Assembly: GCA_017408535.1 (NCBI GenBank)
Contig: JAFQUL010000031.1
Location: 1 to 20,287 of the forward strand
Source: Clostridia bacterium
GTDB lineage: Bacteria; Bacillota; Clostridia; Oscillospirales; CAG-272
Length of the DNA: 20,287 bases
Direction: 5' to 3'
Shown here piece by piece: positions 6,786 to 13,042 of this stretch. How positions within the stretch are numbered: position 1 is the stretch's first letter; each line of letters opens with the position of its first letter. The translations under genes were made by a program, and so were the position numbers. The notes under the pieces are model-generated. The model made no database searches. It was given only the letters and a program-made list of their open reading frames with translations, and was not told the origin of the DNA.

Positions 6786-7952
6786 ATGGATAAAGTCAGA
6801 TACGGCATTATAGGTGTGGGCAATCAGGGATCAACCTATGTGCTTAATTTCTTTGATCAGGATAAGATCATCGACGGATGCCTCACCGCCATTTGCGACA
6901 CCAATCCCGACAAGATTAAAAATATGCAGGACAAGATAAAGAATATCAGTCCTGAGTATTTTGATAATTACATAGATATGCTGGATTCCGGTCTTTGTGA
7001 TGCTATCCTTATCGAGACCCCTCACTATGACCATCCCACTATTGCTATCGAGTGCTTTAAGAGGGGTATTCACGTTATTTCCGAAAAGCCTGCGGGAGTA
7101 TATGCAAAGCAGGTAAAGGAAATGAACCGCGAAGCAGAAAAGACGGATGCAAAATTTGCTGTAATGTTTAACCAGAGAACCAACGGCAATTACCGCAAAA
7201 TGCGTGAGATGATCGCAAACGGTGCTATTGGCGATCTTCAGAGAGTTACCTGGATAATCACTGACTGGTTCCGTACCCAGGCATACTACGATGCAGGAAG
7301 CTGGAGAGCAACCTGGGACGGCGAGGGCGGCGGTGTACTGATAAATCAGTGTCCTCACCAGCTTGACCTTGTATCCTGGGTAGTAGGCCAGCAGCCCAAG
7401 TACGTAAACGGCTTCTGCCAGTACGGCAAGTGGCACGATATAGAAGTAGAGGATGACGTAACCGCTTACTTTGAATATGAGGGTGGTGCTACCGGTATGT
7501 TCATTACCACTACCGGCGAGACTCCCGGTACCAACAGACTTGAAGTATCCGGTACAAAGGGTAAGCTGGTATGCGAGAATGAACAGCTGTTCTTCTATGA
7601 AAACGCAGTAGACAGCCAGGTATATTCCCGCACCACCGACAAGGGCTTTGAAAAGCCTGACTGCCCCGTAGTTCAGGTAGAGCCTGACTCCAAGGGCGGT
7701 CAGCACAAGTGGATAATAAACAACTTTACCGCCGCTATCCTTGGCAAAGAGGAGCTGTTTGTTGACGGTAAGGAGGGTATCAACGGTGTTGAGCTTATGA
7801 ACGCCATTGAGTACTCCGGCTGGAAGGGCGGCATCAGAGTTGAACTTCCGGTAGACGAGGACCTCTATCTTGAGGAGCTTAACCGCCACAGAGCTCTGTC
7901 AAGAAAAAAATCGGTAAAAGATACTGTCACCAATACTGAAGGAACATATTAA
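6786..7952 (+). CDS. Gfo/Idh/MocA family NAD(P)-dependent oxidoreductase
   Basis: The 388-residue protein has an N-terminal Rossmann fold with GVGNQG at 10-15 and the family lysine in EKPAG (Lys101), followed by the alpha/beta substrate domain. GGGVLINQCPHQLDL at 181-195 provides the usual Asp/His catalytic pair (His191, Asp194 region). Family members oxidise or reduce sugars, inositols and related cyclic polyols with NAD(P). The C-terminal domain is complete, and the last 20 residues are a charged tail. An AAGGAG SD lies 7 bases before the ATG. The gene starts 13 bases after the isomerase/epimerase gene and is the last gene of the operon, directly before a strong terminator. Codon use here is rather uniform (many GTA, GGC, AAG), suggesting good expression. 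Confidence 0.9.
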   Translation: MDKVRYGIIGVGNQGSTYVLNFFDQDKIIDGCLTAICDTNPDKIKNMQDKIKNISPEYFDNYIDMLDSGLCDAILIETPHYDHPTIAIECFKRGIHVISEKPAGVYAKQVKEMNREAEKTDAKFAVMFNQRTNGNYRKMREMIANGAIGDLQRVTWIITDWFRTQAYYDAGSWRATWDGEGGGVLINQCPHQLDLVSWVVGQQPKYVNGFCQYGKWHDIEVEDDVTAYFEYEGGATGMFITTTGETPGTNRLEVSGTKGKLVCENEQLFFYENAVDSQVYSRTTDKGFEKPDCPVVQVEPDSKGGQHKWIINNFTAAILGKEELFVDGKEGINGVELMNAIEYSGWKGGIRVELPVDEDLYLEELNRHRALSRKKSVKDTVTNTEGTY

Positions 7953-7958
7953 AACCAT

Positions 7959-7994
7959 AAAAAGCTCTGAGTCCCTAGGGACTCAGAGCTTTTT
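7959..7994. terminator. Bidirectional rho-independent terminator, perfect 36-bp palindrome
   Basis: A perfect palindrome centred on 7976/7977 has a GC-rich core (GCTCTGAGTCCC and its complement) flanked by A5 on the left and T5 on the right. Both strands therefore give a stable hairpin with a U-run. It begins 7 bases after the oxidoreductase stop and ends 3 bases from the stop of the convergent alarmone synthetase gene, so one element ends both transcripts. Confidence 0.92.
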
Positions 7995-7996
7995 TA

Positions 7997-8671
7997 CTAT
8001 TCCATATCTATTCTTTTTCTGATCTCCTGCATCTCAAGGTCGATCTTGGCGATGCGTTCGGAGCATTCCTTAAGCTGAAGCGCGATCTCCTCAGCGTCCG
8101 GAGAGTCTATATCCTTTTTATATTTCAGCTTATGCTCAAGACTTGCCCAGAAGTCCATTGCTATGGTGCGGAACTGGACCTCTACCCGCATATTCTCGGT
8201 AGATTCGGTGAGAAAGACCGGAATATCTATTATCAGGTGGTAGCTTCTGTAACCGCTGGGCTTGGGATTTTTTATATAATCCTTGATCTCCACCACGGTA
8301 ACATCATCCTGCCGCATAAACATATCTGCCAGCATATAGATATCCTCCGGGAAAGAGCAGATAATTCTTGCTCCCGCCACATCACTTATATGATCACGGA
8401 TATTATCTATAGTGAACTCATATCCTTTTCTCTTCAGCTTATCAACTATGCTGTGAGGTGATTTTATCCTTGTCTTTATAGACTCAACGGGATTGCGGTT
8501 ATATCTGACTGAAAACTCATCGTCAAGCACCTCAAACTTAGTGCTGACCTCTCTGAGAGCACAATTGTATTTCATCATCAGCTCGATAAAAGGACGCTGT
8601 GATGCAAGATATGGGTGCTCATCAAGATTTGAAATAGGCAGCTTTTTATGCCGTTCGGTCATACTTATCAT
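7997..8671 (-). CDS. Small alarmone synthetase (GTP pyrophosphokinase, RelP/RelQ type)
   Basis: The 224-residue protein is a stand-alone RelA/SpoT-type synthetase domain that transfers pyrophosphate from ATP to GTP or GDP, making (p)ppGpp. Visible motifs are DVAGARIICSF (magnesium-site region), NPKPSGYRSYHLII (the family GYRSxH loop) and VEVQFRTIAMDFWASLEHKLKYK (acceptor nucleotide region). The hydrolase, TGS and ACT domains of long RelA proteins are missing, as expected for small synthetases. NPKP before GYRSYH and the MDFWASLEHK form resemble RelP (YwaC) a little more than RelQ (YjbM), but I do not commit to a symbol. The first of two nearby ATGs is chosen because GGAGGT lies 8 bases before it. 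Activity would be set mainly by transcription, from the promoter just upstream. Confidence 0.87.
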   Translation of the reverse strand: MISMTERHKKLPISNLDEHPYLASQRPFIELMMKYNCALREVSTKFEVLDDEFSVRYNRNPVESIKTRIKSPHSIVDKLKRKGYEFTIDNIRDHISDVAGARIICSFPEDIYMLADMFMRQDDVTVVEIKDYIKNPKPSGYRSYHLIIDIPVFLTESTENMRVEVQFRTIAMDFWASLEHKLKYKKDIDSPDAEEIALQLKECSERIAKIDLEMQEIRKRIDME

Positions 8672-8700
8672 TTATATTACCTCCGCTGGATGCTGACTAC

Positions 8701-8709
8701 AGTATAACA
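8701..8709 (-). promoter_or_regulatory. Extended -10 promoter element for the alarmone synthetase
   Basis: Minus-strand TGTTATACT is an extended -10 (TGn-TATACT) about 30 bases before the start codon; the -35 region (TTTTGC at 17-base spacing) is weak. The 109-base gap between tcdA and this gene shows no clear terminator, so some readthrough from tcdA is possible. Confidence 0.5.
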
Positions 8710-8780
8710 GAGTTATGTTAAGGGCAAAAGACGTCAAGGTGAATTTCTATCGGATTTTGGGTCAGACATCCTTCACAAAG

Positions 8781-9491
8781 CTATTTTCCGGAAAGCTCCC
8801 TTACTACCCAGCCGCCGATCATAAGACCTGCCACAGAGGGAACAAACGCAACGGAGGCAGGCACTTCCTTGCCGCTCGTCTCATCCTTTACCCCGGTTTT
8901 TATAGGCTCTTCGTCAGAAAACAGGACGGTGAGCTTTTTTATTCCCCTTTTTCTTGCTTCAATACGCATTACACGGGCAAGAGGACAAACAGAGGTCTTT
9001 GATATATCGCATATCTTAAATCTTGTGGGATCAAGCTTGTTGCCTGTGCCCATAGAGGAAATGATAGTTATTCCGAGCCGCTGTGCTTCCTCAGCCAGAA
9101 AAAGCTTTGCGGAGACGGTGTCTATCGCATCTACGATAACATCATACTGAGACAGATCTATTCCCCCCCTGTTGTCGGGAAGATAGAACACCGGGTATTC
9201 TCTGACAACGGTATCCGGAGAAATATCCGATATGCGCTCTGCCATAACAGAAGTCTTAAGGCGACCCACGGTAGAATGAAGGGCGATTATCTGTCTGTTG
9301 ATGTTGCTGGGGCTGACTTTGTCGGCGTCCACCAGACCTATAGTACCTACGCCGCTTCTGGCAAGCACCTCGCAGACGTATCCGCCGACACCGCCCACAC
9401 CGAACACGATCACCCTTGCCCTACGAAGCTTTTCAATTCCCTCACTGCCGAGAATAAGCTCGGTACGGGAATATATATCATCTTCCCACAT
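8781..9491 (-). CDS. tcdA: tRNA threonylcarbamoyladenosine dehydratase (ThiF/E1-like)
   Basis: The 236-residue protein is an E1-like ATPase of the TcdA/CsdL group, which cyclises the t6A base at position 37 of ANN-decoding tRNAs using ATP. The opening (YSRTELILGSEGIEKLRRARV), the nucleotide loop VFGVGGVGGYV, and DADKVSPSNINRQ match TcdA, as does the later IISSMGTGNKLDPTRF. The ATG at 9491 is chosen because AAGGAG sits 7 bases upstream and family members start with this segment; a longer frame runs back into mtnA. It starts 4 bases after the mtnA stop, so the SD lies inside the end of mtnA and translation is probably coupled. The ThiF or MoeB alternatives are less likely given the NKLDP and C-terminal motifs. 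Confidence 0.88.
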   Translation of the reverse strand: MWEDDIYSRTELILGSEGIEKLRRARVIVFGVGGVGGYVCEVLARSGVGTIGLVDADKVSPSNINRQIIALHSTVGRLKTSVMAERISDISPDTVVREYPVFYLPDNRGGIDLSQYDVIVDAIDTVSAKLFLAEEAQRLGITIISSMGTGNKLDPTRFKICDISKTSVCPLARVMRIEARKRGIKKLTVLFSDEEPIKTGVKDETSGKEVPASVAFVPSVAGLMIGGWVVRELSGK

Positions 9492-9495
9492 AGTA

Positions 9496-10554
9496 TTACT
9501 CCTTATCGAAAAGCTCCCTGAAATTGTCCGCAAAGGGCGGATATACAACACCCTTTTCTGTGATGAATGCAGTTATCAGTTCGCTGTCGGTTACATCAAA
9601 GGCGGGATTAAACACCTTCACTCCCTCGGGAGCCATGGGACTCTCGTACCACATTTCGGTGACCTCCAGAGGCTCTCTTTCCTCGATCTTTATATCATCT
9701 CCGCCGGGTGTGGACATATCTATCGTTGAGGTAGGAGCGGCAACGTAAAACGGTATGCCGTATCTTGCCGCAAGAGCTGCGACCATAGACGTACCTATCT
9801 TATTGGCAGTATCTCCGTTTGCCGCAACTCTGTCGCATCCCACGATAACCGCGTTTATCCTTCCGGTACGCATCAGTGCACCTGACATATTGTCACAGAG
9901 AAGTGTCACGTCAAGCCCCGCCGCCATAAGCTCGGTTGCAGTAAGACGTGCACCCTGGAGGAGCGGTCTTGTTTCATCGCAGTAGACCTTAAAATCATAC
10001 CCTCTCTCATGTCCGAGATACATAGGTGCGGTGGCTGTACCGTATTTAACGGTGGCAAGCCTGCCTGCATTACAGTGAGTGAGAATACCGTCACCCTCGC
10101 TTAAGAGAGATAAGCCGTTTTCACCGATCTTTCTGCAGCACTCGATATCCTCGGTATATATCCTCTCAGCCTCCTCAAGAAGGACAGCGATAAAGTCACT
10201 TCTCCCGAGTGCTTTGTTCTTCTCGGCTACAGCCATCATTCTGTCCACCGCCCACATAAGGTTAACGGCAGTGGGGCGGGATGATCTGATATACCCGGCA
10301 GCAGAGGCAACATCTGCATAGAAATCCTCCGCTGTACTGTGAAGAGCACAAACGTATACACCGAGGGCGGCGCACACGCCGATAGCGGGGGCACCTCTTA
10401 CACGGAGCTTCTTTATAGCTTCGTATATCTCCTCTCTTGTCTTAAGGGTTATCACCTTCGTTTCCCGGGGCAGAAGAGTCTGATCAATTATTTCTATCAC
10501 GCACTTGTCACGAGACAGGACAACAGTTTCGTAATTATCAAGCTTTGATATCAT
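9496..10554 (-). CDS. mtnA: S-methyl-5-thioribose-1-phosphate isomerase
   Basis: The 352-residue protein converts methylthioribose-1-phosphate to methylthioribulose-1-phosphate in methionine salvage; homologues also accept 5-deoxyribose-1-phosphate in the DHAP shunt. It is related to eIF2B alpha subunits, but the isomerase residues are present: catalytic Cys161 (LTHCNAG) and Asp241 (GCDRVAANGD). Other family motifs are RGAPAIG (53-59), RPTAVNL (93-99), DETRPLLQGARLT (193-205) and APTSTID. Length is normal for MtnA. A strong AGGAGGA SD lies in the 14-base gap after metH. Its position between metH and tcdA ties it to methionine metabolism, but the other salvage genes (nucleosidase, kinase, dehydratase/aldolase) are not in the window, so the pathway branch is open. 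Confidence 0.9.
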   Translation of the reverse strand: MISKLDNYETVVLSRDKCVIEIIDQTLLPRETKVITLKTREEIYEAIKKLRVRGAPAIGVCAALGVYVCALHSTAEDFYADVASAAGYIRSSRPTAVNLMWAVDRMMAVAEKNKALGRSDFIAVLLEEAERIYTEDIECCRKIGENGLSLLSEGDGILTHCNAGRLATVKYGTATAPMYLGHERGYDFKVYCDETRPLLQGARLTATELMAAGLDVTLLCDNMSGALMRTGRINAVIVGCDRVAANGDTANKIGTSMVAALAARYGIPFYVAAPTSTIDMSTPGGDDIKIEEREPLEVTEMWYESPMAPEGVKVFNPAFDVTDSELITAFITEKGVVYPPFADNFRELFDKE

Positions 10555-10568
10555 TTTTGCTCCTCCTG

Positions 10569-12923
10569 TCAGCTGCCGAGAACCTTCTTTGCGATGTCGG
10601 CAGAAGCTTTGGCATCCTTTGCGTAATAGTCAGCGCCTATCTTCTTTGAATACTCCTCGGTAAGCACCGCACCGCCGACCATTATCTTACACTCGTGTCC
10701 CGACTGTCTTATGGCTCTGATAGTCTCCTCCATTGAAGGAAGAGTTGTCGTCATAAGAGCACTGAGCCCCACAAGAGAAACGTCATTTTCCACTACAGCC
10801 TCTACTACGGTCTCAGAGGGGACATCCTTGCCAAGATCGATTATCTCGTATCCGTAGTTTGACAGCACCATCTTAACTATATTCTTGCCGATATCGTGAA
10901 TATCACCCTTTACCGTGGCAATAACGATCTTTCCTCTTACGGTATCTGCCACGTCGCCCATAGAGGAGCGGATAACATCAACGGCGGAATTTGCGGCTTC
11001 AGCACTTCTCATAAGCTGCGGAAGGAAGAATTTACCCGATTCAAAATTCTCACCCACCTTGTCAAGAGCGAGAATTATTATACCGTTTATTATCTCATCG
11101 GAACTCTTCTCGCCCATAAGTACCTTTACTGCCTCGGCGGAAGAAACACCGTCACCTGCGAGAATACTCTCAAATAGCTCGGGGGCTTTCTTCTGAGAAG
11201 CACCGGAAGCTGTCTCTGCCGGCTTACCAGACATATAGCTTACGTAGTCAATACAGGATGCGTCAATACCGGAAAGTGCCTTGTAGGAATAAACCGCATC
11301 CATCATACGGCGTGCGCAAGGATTGATTATGGGAAGGGTAAGTCCCTTTGACAGTGCAAGAGTAAGAAAATTCGATGAAATAATCTCTCTTTCGGGAAGT
11401 CCGAAGGATATATTTGACACGCCGAGAGTAGTCTTGAGTCCCAATCTCTCTCTTACCGCAGAAAGTGCATCAAGAGTGCGTCTTGCACCCTCAGGCTCAG
11501 CGGAAACCGCAAGAGTCAGACAGTCAATAAACAGGTCGCAGGCGGGGATACCGTACTGCTCTGCTCTCATTTTTATCTTTTCAGCGATCTTCACTCTGTC
11601 ATCAGGATCAGCGGGAATACCATTTTCGTCAAGAGTAAGTCCTACTACAGCCGCACCGTATTTCTTTGCAAGGGGGAGAATAGAGTCAAGAGTCTTGTCC
11701 TCGCCGTCAACTGAATTGATGATCGCCCTGCCGGGGTAAGCTCTGAGTCCCGCCTCAATAGCTGCCGGGGATTTTGAATCAATCTGAAGAGGAAGATCTG
11801 TAACTGACAGAAGAGTCTCTACCACCCGCTTCATCAGAGCGGGCTCATCTGCACCGGGTACGCCAACGTTAACGTCAAGTATTCCTGCACCTGCCGCCGC
11901 CTGCTCACGGGCAATAGCGGATACGTATGCCATATCTCCTTCCGCGAGAGCCGCCGCAAGCTTTTTCTTTCCGGTTGGGTTAAGCCTTTCTCCGACCACA
12001 GTTATCTCCTCGGCATTTATCTGCCTGGTACCACCGCCGAGTATGCATTTTTTTACGGTTTTTCTATCTTTCAGAGTCTTTTTTTCGTAAACTTCTTTAA
12101 CGTTCTTTATATAGTCGGGAGTCGTACCGCAGCATCCGCCGAGATATTTTACTCCGATATCTGCAAGAGCTCCCATTTTTTCGGCAAAATCCTCAGCGGT
12201 AACGCTGTAGCTTCCGTCCTCAGCGGAGGGGAGGCCTGCGTTTGCCTTTACTATAAGGGGAAGATCGGTAACCTCTGCCATCTCGGCAATAAGAGGATAA
12301 ATAAGATCCGGGCCGAGAGAGCAATTGATACCTATGGCATCAGCACCCATCGCCGTCATAAGCGAGGCAAAGCCGCTGGGGGAACAGCCGGTGAAGCTTC
12401 TTCCGTTGGCCTCAAAGGTCATGGTTATAAATATCGGGAGAGAGGTATTCTCCCTTGCCGCAAGATATGCACATCTTACCTCACTGAGATCACTCATCGT
12501 CTCAAGCACGATAAGATCCGCACCTGCCTTCTCGCCGATAACGGCTCTGCGGCGGTAACTCTCGTATGCCTCGTCAAAGGTCATCTCACCCGCAGGTGCC
12601 ATAAGCTTTCCGGTAGGGCCGATGTCAAGAGCAACGGCCGCCCTGCCCTCTGCCGCCCGCTTGGCAACAGACACAGAGGCAGTTATTACCTCTTCCAGTG
12701 TATAACCGCTGTCACAGAGCTTCTCGTCGGTGGCACCGAAGGTATTGGTATAAATTATATCACTGCCGGCCTCAATATATTTTCTATGCGAGGTATACAC
12801 CGCCTCGGGAGCGGTGATGGACAGCAGATCGGGAAGTCCCTTAAAGTCGGGAACCAGTTGGCGAAGCATAGTTCCGGTTGCTCCGTCAAGAAAAACGAAG
12901 CCGTTTCTATCTAAAAAATCCAT
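10569..12923 (-). CDS. metH: Cobalamin-dependent methionine synthase, short form without reactivation domain
   Basis: This 784-residue protein moves a methyl group from methyltetrahydrofolate to homocysteine through cobalamin. Domains in order: homocysteine S-methyltransferase (about 5-285) with zinc cysteines 201, 264 and 265 (NCSLGP, GGCCGT); pterin-binding domain (about 305-565; VGERLNPTG, DVNVG, INSVDGE); helical cap (about 578-660); B12-binding Rossmann domain (about 662-784) with DIHDIGK, where His676 ligates cobalt, and VGGAVLTEEY. The roughly 330-residue AdoMet-binding reactivation domain of E. coli MetH is missing, as in the short Thermotoga-type enzyme, so a separate reactivation protein should exist elsewhere. 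The ATG at 12923 has GGAG 7 bases upstream; the frame extends 24 codons earlier through a hairpin region without an SD. Confidence 0.92.
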   Translation of the reverse strand: MDFLDRNGFVFLDGATGTMLRQLVPDFKGLPDLLSITAPEAVYTSHRKYIEAGSDIIYTNTFGATDEKLCDSGYTLEEVITASVSVAKRAAEGRAAVALDIGPTGKLMAPAGEMTFDEAYESYRRRAVIGEKAGADLIVLETMSDLSEVRCAYLAARENTSLPIFITMTFEANGRSFTGCSPSGFASLMTAMGADAIGINCSLGPDLIYPLIAEMAEVTDLPLIVKANAGLPSAEDGSYSVTAEDFAEKMGALADIGVKYLGGCCGTTPDYIKNVKEVYEKKTLKDRKTVKKCILGGGTRQINAEEITVVGERLNPTGKKKLAAALAEGDMAYVSAIAREQAAAGAGILDVNVGVPGADEPALMKRVVETLLSVTDLPLQIDSKSPAAIEAGLRAYPGRAIINSVDGEDKTLDSILPLAKKYGAAVVGLTLDENGIPADPDDRVKIAEKIKMRAEQYGIPACDLFIDCLTLAVSAEPEGARRTLDALSAVRERLGLKTTLGVSNISFGLPEREIISSNFLTLALSKGLTLPIINPCARRMMDAVYSYKALSGIDASCIDYVSYMSGKPAETASGASQKKAPELFESILAGDGVSSAEAVKVLMGEKSSDEIINGIIILALDKVGENFESGKFFLPQLMRSAEAANSAVDVIRSSMGDVADTVRGKIVIATVKGDIHDIGKNIVKMVLSNYGYEIIDLGKDVPSETVVEAVVENDVSLVGLSALMTTTLPSMEETIRAIRQSGHECKIMVGGAVLTEEYSKKIGADYYAKDAKASADIAKKVLGS

Positions 12924-12938
12924 TATTTTTCTCCATTC

Positions 12939-12981
12939 TGCCACGCTGTGTGGCACAAAACCCGTCCCTGACACGGAACGG
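12939..12981 (-). promoter_or_regulatory. Two short hairpins in the metH leader
   Basis: On the minus strand CCGTTCC/GGGACGG (12975-12981 with 12962-12968, one G-U pair, 6-base loop) is followed by GTTTTG, and then TGCCAC/GTGGCA (12950-12955 with 12939-12944, 5-base loop) ends 4 bases before the metH SD. They could be a weak terminator or a translational control element. I see no match to the SAM, cobalamin or T-box consensus. Confidence 0.35.
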
Positions 12982-12996
12982 CTATGAATAAGCACA

Positions 12997-13032
12997 GGGA
13001 GGGTACTGCGCAGATAAACGCAATACCCTCCC
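12997..13032 (-). terminator. Strong stem-loop after infB, possible terminator or processing site
   Basis: Two 14-base arms (GGGAGGGTATTGCG and CGCAGTACCCTCCC in minus-strand sense) pair with an 8-base loop, starting 10 bases after the infB stop. One pair is G-U only on the minus-strand RNA and would be an A-C mismatch on the other strand, which fits minus-strand transcription. The tail (TGTGCTTATT) is not a good U-run, so termination may be partial and metH may be read through from infB. Confidence 0.6.
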
Positions 13033-13042
13033 TCTCGGATAA

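Noticed and set aside
6831..7889. Long 352-residue open frame antisense to the Gfo/Idh/MocA oxidoreductase gene
   Set aside because: No SD, no family resemblance, leucine/valine/tyrosine-rich translation typical of a frame mirrored from a strongly biased coding gene; the sense-strand gene has clear motifs.
9496..10554. Translation initiation factor eIF2B alpha-like annotation for mtnA
   Set aside because: The catalytic Cys161 and Asp241 contexts and RGAPAIG/RPTAVNL motifs are those of the isomerase, and eIF2B is not bacterial.
12924..13042. SAM or cobalamin riboswitch upstream of metH
   Set aside because: The hairpins do not show the core sequences of SAM-I, SAM-II or the B12 box in the right arrangement, and the region is too short for a full cobalamin riboswitch.
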